Below, one piece after another: positions 1 to 6,150 of a stretch of 7,684 bases of DNA. The notes under the pieces were generated by a model. It made no database searches. It was not told where the DNA came from and saw only the letters and a program-made list of their open reading frames with translations. This stretch comes from Gammaproteobacteria bacterium (GTDB lineage: Bacteria; Pseudomonadota; Gammaproteobacteria; Steroidobacterales; Woeseiaceae), in assembly GCA_030641695.1 (NCBI GenBank), contig DAOWGY010000214.1:1-7684 (forward strand), given 5' to 3'. The translations under genes and the position numbers were made by a program. How positions within the stretch are numbered: position 1 is the first letter of the stretch; each line of letters opens with the position of its first letter.

Positions 1-146
1 GAGCCGAACTCGTCGAGCAGCAGGAACGGATCGAGATCGGGCAGTACGGCTCCGCCGATGACGCGTGTCAGGCGCACCCCGGCACCGTCGCTCGTCTGTG
101 TGCCACGAACGACCTGCGTTACCGATCGTTGCTTCATGTCATTCAT
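1..146 (-). CDS. Pirin-family cupin protein, N-terminal part (runs off left edge)
   Basis: Only the first 48 codons are inside the window; the gene continues beyond base 1. The translation begins MNDMKQRSVTQVV and reaches the DPFLLLDEFG segment at residues 39-48. That segment is the hallmark N-terminal strand of pirins, which are two-domain cupins; some have quercetin 2,3-dioxygenase activity and others act as regulatory or metabolic-switch proteins. The pirin metal ligands (three His and one Glu) would lie just downstream and cannot be checked. The ATG at 146 is preferred over the in-frame ATG at 137 because an AGAGG ribosome-binding site sits 5 bases upstream of it. The gene starts 36 bp after the fdhD stop on the same strand, so it probably belongs to the same transcript. 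Its role here is unknown. The family call is fairly secure from the motif; the function is not. Confidence 0.75.
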   Translation of the reverse strand, partial: MNDMKQRSVTQVVRGTQTSDGAGVRLTRVIGGAVLPDLDPFLLLDEFG

Positions 147-182
147 CGCGACCTCTGACGATTTTCGCCTGCTATCTCGATC

Positions 183-1124
183 CTATGGGTTGATGCGTGC
201 GTCACCGGAGTAAACATTGAATCGGCCATCGCGAAGAAAACCGATCAAGGTCACGTCGAATTCACGCGCCACGTCGATCGCGAGGCTTGACGGTGCGCCA
301 ACTGCCGCGAGCATCGGCGAGCCGGCCATTGCGACTTTCTGCACCAGTTCAAAACTTGTCCGGCCACTGACCAGGATGCCGTGGCTGGCGGCAGGCAACG
401 AATCTTCAAGAAACAGGCGGCCTATGAGTTTGTCCATGGCGTTGTGTCTACCAACGTCTTCCCGCACAAGAATGACCTGGCCGGACGAATCAAAAAGTCC
501 CGATGCGTGCAGCCCACCCGTTTCACCAAAGGTCTTCTGCTTATCCTCGAGTTGGCTTGCCAGTTTCAGTATGTCGCCCGTCGCGATACTGAATTGCGAT
601 TCCGTAATTGCCGTCGAATAGAGGCTTTGTGCGCTCAGCGCGTCCAGCGAGGCCTTACCACAGACGCCACAGCTCGACGTCGTATAGAAATGGCGCTGCA
701 GGCGATCGAAATCGATTTCAACACTGTCGGCAAGATCGATGCGAATGACGTTGCGCAGGTCGGCGTCGCCGGGCACGGGCGGGCTGCGGTGCCAGACTTC
801 GACAATGTCATCTGCCGACGCCAGTATCCCCTCGGTGAACAGGAAACCGACCGCGAGTTCGTCATCATTGCCGGGCGTGCGCATCGTAATCGACAGGCTT
901 TTCTCGTCACGGCCGCCTTTACCGCCGAATCCCAGTCGAATCTCGAGGGGTTCTTCGATTGCGACAAGGTCCTCACCGACCGTATTGCCGTTGTTTTCGA
1001 TGCGCCGGATGACTACTGGCCGGCTGCGATGAATCTGTGGTGACCGGGTACTCAAAAGGGTTCGCTGCTTGTCACGCAGTGAATGCCTGAATGCCGGTTT
1101 GGGCGCGTCCCAGGATGAGTGCAT
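183..1124 (-). CDS. fdhD: Formate dehydrogenase accessory sulfurtransferase FdhD
   Basis: FdhD carries sulfur from a cysteine desulfurase to the molybdenum cofactor, which formate dehydrogenases need for activity; it acts in the cytoplasm. Signatures, numbered from the ATG at 1124, are the redox-active SSCGVCGKASLDAL loop with Cys152 and Cys155, the GLHASGLF segment near 204-211, the EDVGRHNAMDKLIG block near 222-235, and the SGRTSFELVQK block near 252-262. The C-terminal GAPSSLAIDVAREF region is also typical. The start is uncertain. The ATG at 1124 gives 313 residues and overlaps the preceding glutaryl-CoA dehydrogenase gene by 53 bp. The N-terminal 30 or so residues look non-conserved, and family members are usually about 260-280 residues. 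A TTG at 1055 would give 290 residues and no overlap, but has no good ribosome-binding site. No formate dehydrogenase is in the window; the only molybdoenzyme nearby is the CoxL-like protein upstream on the same strand. Confidence 0.93.
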   Translation of the reverse strand: MHSSWDAPKPAFRHSLRDKQRTLLSTRSPQIHRSRPVVIRRIENNGNTVGEDLVAIEEPLEIRLGFGGKGGRDEKSLSITMRTPGNDDELAVGFLFTEGILASADDIVEVWHRSPPVPGDADLRNVIRIDLADSVEIDFDRLQRHFYTTSSCGVCGKASLDALSAQSLYSTAITESQFSIATGDILKLASQLEDKQKTFGETGGLHASGLFDSSGQVILVREDVGRHNAMDKLIGRLFLEDSLPAASHGILVSGRTSFELVQKVAMAGSPMLAAVGAPSSLAIDVAREFDVTLIGFLRDGRFNVYSGDARINP

Positions 1125-2301
1125 GTATGTCGTGGGTGCCCTCGTAAGTATTCACGGATTCGAGGTTGGCCATGTGGCGAAAAACGACGTAGTCGTCAGA
1201 AATGCCGTTGGCGCCGTGCATGTCGCGAGCTGTCCGGGCGATTTCGAGTGCCTTGCCACAGGAATTGCGTTTGAGCAGCGATATGAGCTCCGGAGCCAGC
1301 TGGCCCTTGTCTTTCAGGCGTCCCGCCTGTAGACAACCCTGCAGGCCCAGTCCGATTTCCGTCTGCATATCCGCGAGTTTTTTCTGAATCAGCTGATTGG
1401 CTGCCAGCGGACGGCCGAATTGCTTGCGCTCAAGCACATAGTCACGGGCGGCATGCCAGCAGGCCTCGGCGGCGCCGAGTGCGCCCCAGGCGATGCCGTA
1501 GCGTGCGTTGTTCAGGCAACCCATCGGACCCTTGAGCCCCGCAACGTTGGGCAGCAGCTTGTCTTGCGGAACGAATACGCCGTCCATGACAATTTCGCCG
1601 GTAATCGAGGTTCGCAGTGACAACTTGCCCTCGATTTTCGGCGCGCTGAGACCGTCCATGCCTTTGTCGAGGATGAAGCCGCGGACTACGTCCTCGTCGT
1701 CCTTGGCCCAGATGATGAAGACGTCCGCGATCGGCGAATTACTGATCCACATCTTGGTACCCGTCAGTTCGAAACCGCCGCTGACCGAGCGTGCGCGCGT
1801 GATCATGCCACCGGGGTCAGAGCCGAAATCGGGCTCGGTCAGGCCGAAGCATCCGATCAGCTCGCCTGTCGCAAGTTTCGGCAGGTATTTTTCCCGCTGT
1901 GCTTCGTCGCCATAGGCATAAATCGGATACATCACGAGGCTGGACTGCACGCTCAACATTGAGCGATAACCTGAATCGACGCGCTCAATTTCACGCGCTA
2001 TGAGGCCGTAGCTGACATAGCCCAATCCTGAGCAGCCGTAGCCATCGAGTGTCGAACCCAACAGCCCCAACTCGCCCATCTCCGTGAAGATCGACGGGTC
2101 GGTGCTCTCGTCCCGGTACGCCTGTTGCACGCGAGGCGCGAGCTGGTCCTGGGCGTACTGCCTGGCCGTGTCGGCGACCAGTTGCTCGTCGTCGGTCAAT
2201 TGCGCGGCAAACCGGAACGGGTCCTCCCAGTTGAACTTCGCCCAGGTGGTTGCGGGATCAGGCGCTGCGATTGCGCTATCTGCCTTTGCTGCCTTGGTCA
2301 T
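1072..2301 (-). CDS. gcdH: Glutaryl-CoA dehydrogenase
   Basis: This cytoplasmic FAD enzyme oxidises and decarboxylates glutaryl-CoA to crotonyl-CoA, the last specific step of lysine, hydroxylysine and tryptophan degradation through 2-oxoadipate. The 409-residue product has the acyl-CoA dehydrogenase fold. The N-terminal helical domain contains the glutaryl-specific GYRSMLSVQSSLVM segment (Arg113 corresponds to the residue that binds the substrate carboxylate). The middle beta domain has CFGLTEPDFGSDPGGM (151-166) and KMWISNSPIADVFIIWAK (183-200). The C-terminal domain carries RKQFGRPL and the catalytic base Glu387 in NTYEGTHDIHALILGR. All key residues are intact. The ATG at 2301 is chosen because AGGAG lies 5-6 bases upstream and the protein then matches family length. 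The frame stays open for 178 codons further upstream, but that stretch reads antiparallel-free nonsense over the DapA-family gene. It lies 70 bp after that gene and is followed directly by fdhD. Confidence 0.96.
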   Translation of the reverse strand: MTKAAKADSAIAAPDPATTWAKFNWEDPFRFAAQLTDDEQLVADTARQYAQDQLAPRVQQAYRDESTDPSIFTEMGELGLLGSTLDGYGCSGLGYVSYGLIAREIERVDSGYRSMLSVQSSLVMYPIYAYGDEAQREKYLPKLATGELIGCFGLTEPDFGSDPGGMITRARSVSGGFELTGTKMWISNSPIADVFIIWAKDDEDVVRGFILDKGMDGLSAPKIEGKLSLRTSITGEIVMDGVFVPQDKLLPNVAGLKGPMGCLNNARYGIAWGALGAAEACWHAARDYVLERKQFGRPLAANQLIQKKLADMQTEIGLGLQGCLQAGRLKDKGQLAPELISLLKRNSCGKALEIARTARDMHGANGISDDYVVFRHMANLESVNTYEGTHDIHALILGRAQTGIQAFTA

Positions 2302-2371
2302 TGCTACTCCTGACTGTAGCCGGCCATTATAAAGGGTCATCGGCCGGGAAGGGGGACCAGATTCGAGCGCT
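2302..2371 (-). promoter_or_regulatory. Candidate gcdH promoter and ribosome-binding site in the 70-bp gap
   Basis: Read on the minus strand, the gap between the DapA-family stop and gcdH holds a perfect TATAAT hexamer at 2331-2326. It is followed by the AGGAG ribosome-binding site about 5 bases before the ATG. Transcription from that box would start near 2319, giving a leader of about 18 bases. No convincing -35 hexamer is found at 17-bp spacing, so the promoter is either activator-dependent or fortuitous. A 6-bp GC-only inverted repeat, CCGGCC at 2320-2325 and GGCCGG at 2342-2347, flanks the -10 box. The gap suggests gcdH may be transcribed partly independently of the two genes before it. 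Confidence 0.4.
2320..2347. repeat. GC-rich inverted repeat flanking the TATAAT box upstream of gcdH
   Basis: The arms CCGGCC (2320-2325) and GGCCGG (2342-2347) are perfect reverse complements separated by 16 bases that include the minus-strand TATAAT. There is no U-run after either arm, so it is not a standard intrinsic terminator. It could be an operator, a weak attenuating hairpin in read-through mRNA from the DapA-family gene, or chance, since each arm is itself palindromic and only 6 bp. Confidence 0.35.
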
Positions 2372-3325
2372 CTACAAACGTAATCCGCAATTTTCGAACG
2401 CGTCCCTGGTGGCCTCCTTTTCGGCATCCGTGAGCTGCAGCAGAGGCGGGCGGACAGGGCCGCCTGCCTGACCCAGGAGTTGCTGCCAGTATTTTTGATG
2501 CGCCTGTGGTTTGCCACCGGGCCGCGTGCTTTTGAGCGCCTGGCGGACTGGATCGAGGCTGTCCCGAACCGCCCGGGCTTTTTCAAACTCGCCTGCAAAG
2601 GCGAGCTGGGTGTACTCGTGCATGCGACGGTCGGCCCTGGTCTGCAGCAGGTACGGCGGTGACGAACACAGATACAGCTGCCATCCGAGTTCTTCGATAT
2701 TGTCGAGCCAGTCATCTTCGGATGCGGTGCTGACGAGAATCCTGTCGCCGGCCAGTTTCGTGAGTTCAGCGTACATCGGCCTCGGCACGCTGTACTTGAT
2801 TGCAACGATGTTGGGGATTTCGGCGACGCGGGCACACAACTGAGGTGACATCAGATACCCGGAATCCGGGTGACTCCACATCGCTACGCCGAGACTCGTT
2901 CGATTGCAGATCTCATTGTAATAGTTGAATACCGTGTCATCCTGGTCGTCGATAAAATGCAGGACAGGTGTGTGCACGACGATGAAGTCGGCGCCGATGT
3001 TCTCGGCGTGTTGCGCGAGTTCGATAACCGTATCGAAGTTCTGGTCAGAGCAGGACATTATCGTCCGCGCCGTATCGCCGCTTTCATCGACGGCAATTTC
3101 GAGATTGCGCTTGCGTTCGTCAAGCGACATCGAGAAGAATTCGCCTTGCTTACCGGCGATAAACAGTCCCTGGATCTGCAGGTCATCCACCCAATGACGA
3201 ATGTTTGATCGAAGCCCTGCTTCGTTCAGAGAGCCGTCATTGTTGAAAGGGTTCAAGGCTGCAGCCCAAATCCCTTTCATGTTTTCTCGTGCATAGTCCT
3301 TTGCGTCATTGCGACTGACTTTCAT
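2372..3325 (-). CDS. DapA (dihydrodipicolinate synthase/N-acetylneuraminate lyase) family protein, atypical active site
   Basis: A 317-residue class I aldolase-type TIM barrel of the DapA superfamily, whose members form a Schiff base between a lysine and a 2-oxo acid and then catalyse aldol addition, cleavage or dehydration. The N-terminal GIWAAALNPFNNDGSLN (18-34) matches the family's first strand and loop. The probable Schiff-base lysine is Lys177 in NIVAIKYSV. Two normally conserved features differ. The GTTGE substrate-binding loop reads GKQGE (58-62), and the position of the catalytic Tyr in YNVPGRT appears to be Trp150 in the segment WSHPDSGY. It is therefore unlikely to be a lysine-biosynthesis DapA; substrate unknown. 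The ATG at 3325 overlaps the preceding CoxL-like stop as ATGA, and a GAGGA lies about 7 bases upstream, so translation is probably coupled. An ATG at 3280 (residue 16) is a less likely start. Family assignment is secure; function is open. Confidence 0.88.
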   Translation of the reverse strand: MKVSRNDAKDYARENMKGIWAAALNPFNNDGSLNEAGLRSNIRHWVDDLQIQGLFIAGKQGEFFSMSLDERKRNLEIAVDESGDTARTIMSCSDQNFDTVIELAQHAENIGADFIVVHTPVLHFIDDQDDTVFNYYNEICNRTSLGVAMWSHPDSGYLMSPQLCARVAEIPNIVAIKYSVPRPMYAELTKLAGDRILVSTASEDDWLDNIEELGWQLYLCSSPPYLLQTRADRRMHEYTQLAFAGEFEKARAVRDSLDPVRQALKSTRPGGKPQAHQKYWQQLLGQAGGPVRPPLLQLTDAEKEATRDAFENCGLRL

Positions 3326-5451
3326 GTTTCATTCCTCGGCGACGCACTATTGATCGCCCGCCAGAGCTTTTCGCTTGTGAGGGGCATCGCAAGGTCACGA
3401 ACTCCAAGAGGGCGTAGTGCATCCATTGCGGCATTCAAAATGGCGGCCGGAGCACCGATAGTGCCCGCTTCGCCGACACCCTTGGCCCCCAGGGTGTTGT
3501 TCGGACTGGGCGTCATCAGCTTGTAAATCGATAATGGCGGGACGTCGTCCACGCGAGGCAGCGCATAGTCGGTAAACGATCCCGTGAGAAGCTGCCCGTA
3601 CTCGTCATATTTCAGTTCTTCGAGCATTGCCTCGCCGATTCCCTGCGCGAAACCGCCCATGATCTGGCCCTCGACCAATAATGGATTGATGATCGTGCCA
3701 ATGTCATCGATGCAGGCGGCGGACTCGATCGCCATGACACCGGTGTCGGCATCGATTGCCACGCTCACGATGTAGCAGCCGTAACCCCAGGCCTCGCCGC
3801 TGGCTTCGTAGACCAATTCCTCGGTTATTGGCTCCTCAGCAGGGGCATCGTCGCTCAGTCGCCGCAGAATATTGTCACAGGCGCGACATATTGCGCTGCC
3901 GCCAATGGCAGTGCTGCGACTCGCAAGCGCACCAATCCCTTCCGGGCACGTGGCGGTATCGCCGTGCAGAACGTCGATTTTGTTGAGTGGGACGTCCAAA
4001 CGATCCGAGACAATCTGTGCAATAGCGGTCTCGCGCCCGTGCCCCTGGGAGCTGCCACCGGTGGCCACCAGGACGGTACCGTCCTGATTCAATGTGACTC
4101 GCGCGCTCTCCCAACCCGTGCCGCAGGGTTCTATGTAGAACGCGACCCCCAATCCTGCAATGTCCCCATTTGCTCTGCGCCTGTCCCTTTCTGCCTTGAG
4201 CGCCTGATAGTCAACCTTCTCGCAAAGTTCCTGCAGTGCTTCGCAGTATCGTCCGCTATCAAGCGTGTACCCCGTGGGCGTTGCGTAAGGAAAGTCTTTT
4301 TCCTGAAGTAGGTTCCTGAGGCGTAGATCGACAGGATCTATGCCGCTGATCGCCGCCGCCTCGTCAACCAGACGTTCCATCAGGCAGTTCGCTTCGGGCC
4401 GGCCGGCACCTCGGTAGATACCGACTGCAGTTCGATCTTGCGTCTGCGCGCGCGTCGTAACGTCAATCGAATCAATTCGATATCCACTCGGCAGAATTCG
4501 ACCGGCGTTCCATGCAGGCACTGCCGAGCTGGTGGGTAACCAGTAACCCAGCGGCGCCTCGATCGAGGCCCTGACAGCCAGGAACCGGCCGTCACTCGTC
4601 AACGCCAGTTGGCCCTGACAGGACGCGCCGCGACCGTGCGTCGCTGATAGAAAGTCCTCGTTGCGCGTGGCAACCCATTTGACAGAGCGTTGCAGATTGA
4701 ACGCGGCCCAGACAGCGAATACATCTTCAGGATACAAGGAGGCTTTCATTCCGAACGCACCGCCTACGTCGGGTGCGATGACGCGGATGCGCTCCTTATC
4801 GATACCGAGGATCTTCGCCAGTTCGGTCCGCGCCCGATGCGGAGTCTGTGTGGATAACCACGCCGTGACGGCATTTGTTTCGGAATCGAACTCTACTGTT
4901 GCGGCACGCGGTTCCATAGGAGACGGCGCGAGCCTCGGGTGCTGAATGGCTACCTCGACGATGTGATCTGCATCCTGAAATCGTGCATCGACATCGCCTG
5001 CGCGCCATGCGCCGGAAAATTCTGCCCCTTCCACATCGTGTTCTTGTTCCTCTTCGAGATCGATGAGAACAGCATCAAGCGCGTCGAGGCCACAGTTAAC
5101 CGATGTTGCTACGACTGCAGCAATAGCTTGGCCTACTGCCGCGACCGACTCCCGGGCGAGGATTGGGAAGCCGACGTCTCCGTTCAAATCGAGGATCGGA
5201 GCGACGGCGAGGGTGCCGAGGTCTTGCACGTCTTGCCCGGTGAACACGGCAACGACGCCGGGCATATCCAGCGCGCCCTCGATATCGCATTCGACAATCC
5301 TGCTGCGCGGCATCGTGCTGCGCGCAAAGACAATATGCAGTGTGTTTTCGGGATGGACGTCCGCAGTGTAGCGACCGTCGCCGCGAAGCAGCGTCTGGTC
5401 CTCGCGGCGCAGTTCAGCGTGGCCGATTCGGCTGTTGCCTGGTGGATTCAT
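3322..5451 (-). CDS. Xanthine dehydrogenase/CoxL-family molybdopterin-binding subunit
   Basis: This is the large, molybdopterin-cytosine-dinucleotide-binding catalytic subunit of a molybdenum hydroxylase, a family that hydroxylates N-heterocycles or oxidises aldehydes or CO using water as oxygen donor. In order it has the N-terminal a/b-hammerhead (LRGDGRYTADV 22-32), the HPRLAPSPMEPRAA segment (171-184), the cofactor-contact motif GGAFGMK (230-236), an active-site loop YRGAGRPEAN (346-355), the SQGHGRETAIAQIVSDRL motif (468-485), and the catalytic glutamate Glu661 in GAKGVGEAGTIGAPA. The YRGAGR loop rather than CSFR argues against a true aerobic CO dehydrogenase. At 709 residues it is shorter than the usual 750-800. 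The shortening is around residues 520-550, between the GGSAICRACDNIL helix and the WGYGCYIVSVAID strand. No medium FAD subunit or small 2Fe-2S subunit is encoded in the window. The ATG at 5451 has only a weak GGA upstream. It is first in the leftward unit and is followed by the DapA-family gene with a 4-bp overlap. Confidence 0.92.
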   Translation of the reverse strand: MNPPGNSRIGHAELRREDQTLLRGDGRYTADVHPENTLHIVFARSTMPRSRIVECDIEGALDMPGVVAVFTGQDVQDLGTLAVAPILDLNGDVGFPILARESVAAVGQAIAAVVATSVNCGLDALDAVLIDLEEEQEHDVEGAEFSGAWRAGDVDARFQDADHIVEVAIQHPRLAPSPMEPRAATVEFDSETNAVTAWLSTQTPHRARTELAKILGIDKERIRVIAPDVGGAFGMKASLYPEDVFAVWAAFNLQRSVKWVATRNEDFLSATHGRGASCQGQLALTSDGRFLAVRASIEAPLGYWLPTSSAVPAWNAGRILPSGYRIDSIDVTTRAQTQDRTAVGIYRGAGRPEANCLMERLVDEAAAISGIDPVDLRLRNLLQEKDFPYATPTGYTLDSGRYCEALQELCEKVDYQALKAERDRRRANGDIAGLGVAFYIEPCGTGWESARVTLNQDGTVLVATGGSSQGHGRETAIAQIVSDRLDVPLNKIDVLHGDTATCPEGIGALASRSTAIGGSAICRACDNILRRLSDDAPAEEPITEELVYEASGEAWGYGCYIVSVAIDADTGVMAIESAACIDDIGTIINPLLVEGQIMGGFAQGIGEAMLEELKYDEYGQLLTGSFTDYALPRVDDVPPLSIYKLMTPSPNNTLGAKGVGEAGTIGAPAAILNAAMDALRPLGVRDLAMPLTSEKLWRAINSASPRNET

Positions 5452-5576
5452 TCCGGATGCACTAAAGGATGCTGATTTAGTCTGTGGTCACGCAGTTTCG
5501 CCGTGAATCAATATCAAATCAAACAATATAAAACGAACTTGTTATCATAAAAACCGATATTGGGGGCTATCAGCAT
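5452..5576. promoter_or_regulatory. Divergent intergenic promoter region between the CoxL-like gene and the kynurenine operon
   Basis: This 125-bp gap is the only strongly AT-rich stretch in the window and must drive both transcription units. On the plus strand, TATCAT at 5543-5548 matches five of six -10 bases and would give a start near 5555; no clear -35 is present 17 bp upstream. On the minus strand, TATATT at 5530-5525 is a possible -10 for the CoxL-like gene. CAATAT occurs at 5509-5514 and again at 5524-5529, exactly 15 bp apart, and inverted as ATATTG at 5557-5562. A second dyad, TCACG at 5488-5492 and CGTGA at 5502-5506 with a 9-bp spacer, lies on the CoxL-like side. These are candidate regulator sites. 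No regulator gene is in the window. The promoter boxes are guesses; the region's role as a divergent control region is well supported by gene orientation. Confidence 0.6.
5509..5562. repeat. CAATAT direct and inverted repeats in the divergent promoter region
   Basis: CAATATC at 5509-5515 and its exact reverse complement GATATTG at 5556-5562 flank the AT-rich core. A further CAATATA lies at 5524-5530. The direct copies are 15 bp apart, roughly one and a half helical turns, and the inverted copy sits just beside the GGGGG upstream of the dioxygenase start. The pattern could be a multi-site operator controlling both directions. The sequences are short and AT-rich, so chance is a real alternative. 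Confidence 0.35.
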
Positions 5577-6143
5577 GTGTACGCCATGAGCAAGTTGTCA
5601 GCAATCAACTTCCAGCAATGGATCGATGACCACCGCCACCTGTTGAAACCGCCAGTGGGCAACCAGCAGATCTGGGAAGACGCGGATATGATGGTGTTCG
5701 TGGTTGGTGGGCCGAATAAGCGCACGGACTATCACGACGATCCGGTTGAGGAGTTCTTTTATCAGCTCGAGGGCGATATGGTCCTCAAAATCCACGATGA
5801 CGGCGAGTTCTACGATGTCGTTATCAGAGAAGGGGATATTTTCTTCCTCCCCCCTCATGTCCGTCACTCACCTCAGCGGCCGATGGCAGGGAGTATTGGA
5901 CTCGTCATCGAGCCCAAGCGACCCAGCGGGGAAAAAGACGCGTTCGAGTGGTTCTGTTTCGAGTGTGGGAGTCTTGTGCATCGAGCTGAAGTATTGCTTG
6001 AGTCAATTGTGAGGGACCTGCCACCGCTCTACGAAAAATTCTATGCTGACGAGGCTGCACGCAAGTGCCCGAACTGTGGCGTTTTGCACCCGGGCAAAGA
6101 GCCACCTGAGGACTGGGTTTCGATTCCTCCCGAGGACGCGTGA
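5577..6143 (+). CDS. nbaC: 3-hydroxyanthranilate 3,4-dioxygenase
   Basis: This cytoplasmic Fe(II) extradiol-type cupin dioxygenase opens 3-hydroxyanthranilate to 2-amino-3-carboxymuconate semialdehyde. The protein starts within the family consensus INFQQWIDDHRHLLKPPVGN. Numbered from the GTG at 5577, the iron ligands are His53, Glu59 and His97, in YHDDPVEEFFYQLEG and LPPHVRHSPQRP. Predicted substrate-contact residues Arg49, Arg101 and Glu112 are present. The C-terminal rubredoxin-like metal site of bacterial enzymes is intact: Cys127 and Cys130 (CFEC), Cys164 and Cys167 (CPNC). Length (185-188 residues) is normal. Two starts are possible. GTG 5577 has GGGGG 10 bases upstream, whereas ATG 5586 gives numbering one residue short of the well-studied Cupriavidus enzyme but has no nearby ribosome-binding site. 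It is the first gene of the rightward operon, 7 bp before kynureninase. The enzyme is also called HAAO. Confidence 0.96.
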   Translation: MYAMSKLSAINFQQWIDDHRHLLKPPVGNQQIWEDADMMVFVVGGPNKRTDYHDDPVEEFFYQLEGDMVLKIHDDGEFYDVVIREGDIFFLPPHVRHSPQRPMAGSIGLVIEPKRPSGEKDAFEWFCFECGSLVHRAEVLLESIVRDLPPLYEKFYADEAARKCPNCGVLHPGKEPPEDWVSIPPEDA

Positions 6144-6150
6144 GCGGGAC

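Noticed and set aside
381..1043. 220-codon plus-strand open frame
   Set aside because: It lies antisense to fdhD, whose conserved motifs span the same bases; composition is that of a GC-rich shadow frame.
2320..2347. Intrinsic terminator after the DapA-family gene
   Set aside because: The stem is only 6 bp with a 16-base loop and has no following U-run on the transcribed strand.
2302..2835. 178-codon upstream extension of the gcdH reading frame
   Set aside because: It overlaps the well-supported DapA-family gene on the same strand in another frame, shows no acyl-CoA dehydrogenase similarity, and a good ribosome-binding site precedes the internal ATG at 2301.
2372..3325. Lysine-biosynthesis dihydrodipicolinate synthase
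   Set aside because: The GTTGE loop and the catalytic Tyr position are both changed, and no lysine-biosynthesis gene is nearby.
3322..5451. Aerobic carbon monoxide dehydrogenase large subunit (true CoxL)
   Set aside because: The active-site loop reads YRGAGR instead of the CSFR-type loop of true CoxL, and coxM and coxS are not adjacent.
4939..5475. 178-codon plus-strand open frame
   Set aside because: It is antisense to the N-terminal third of the CoxL-like gene, has no recognisable domain and no ribosome-binding site of note.
6043..6150. 36-codon upstream extension of kynureninase
   Set aside because: It lies inside the 3-hydroxyanthranilate dioxygenase gene over the CPNC metal site; ATG 6151 gives the family-like N-terminus.
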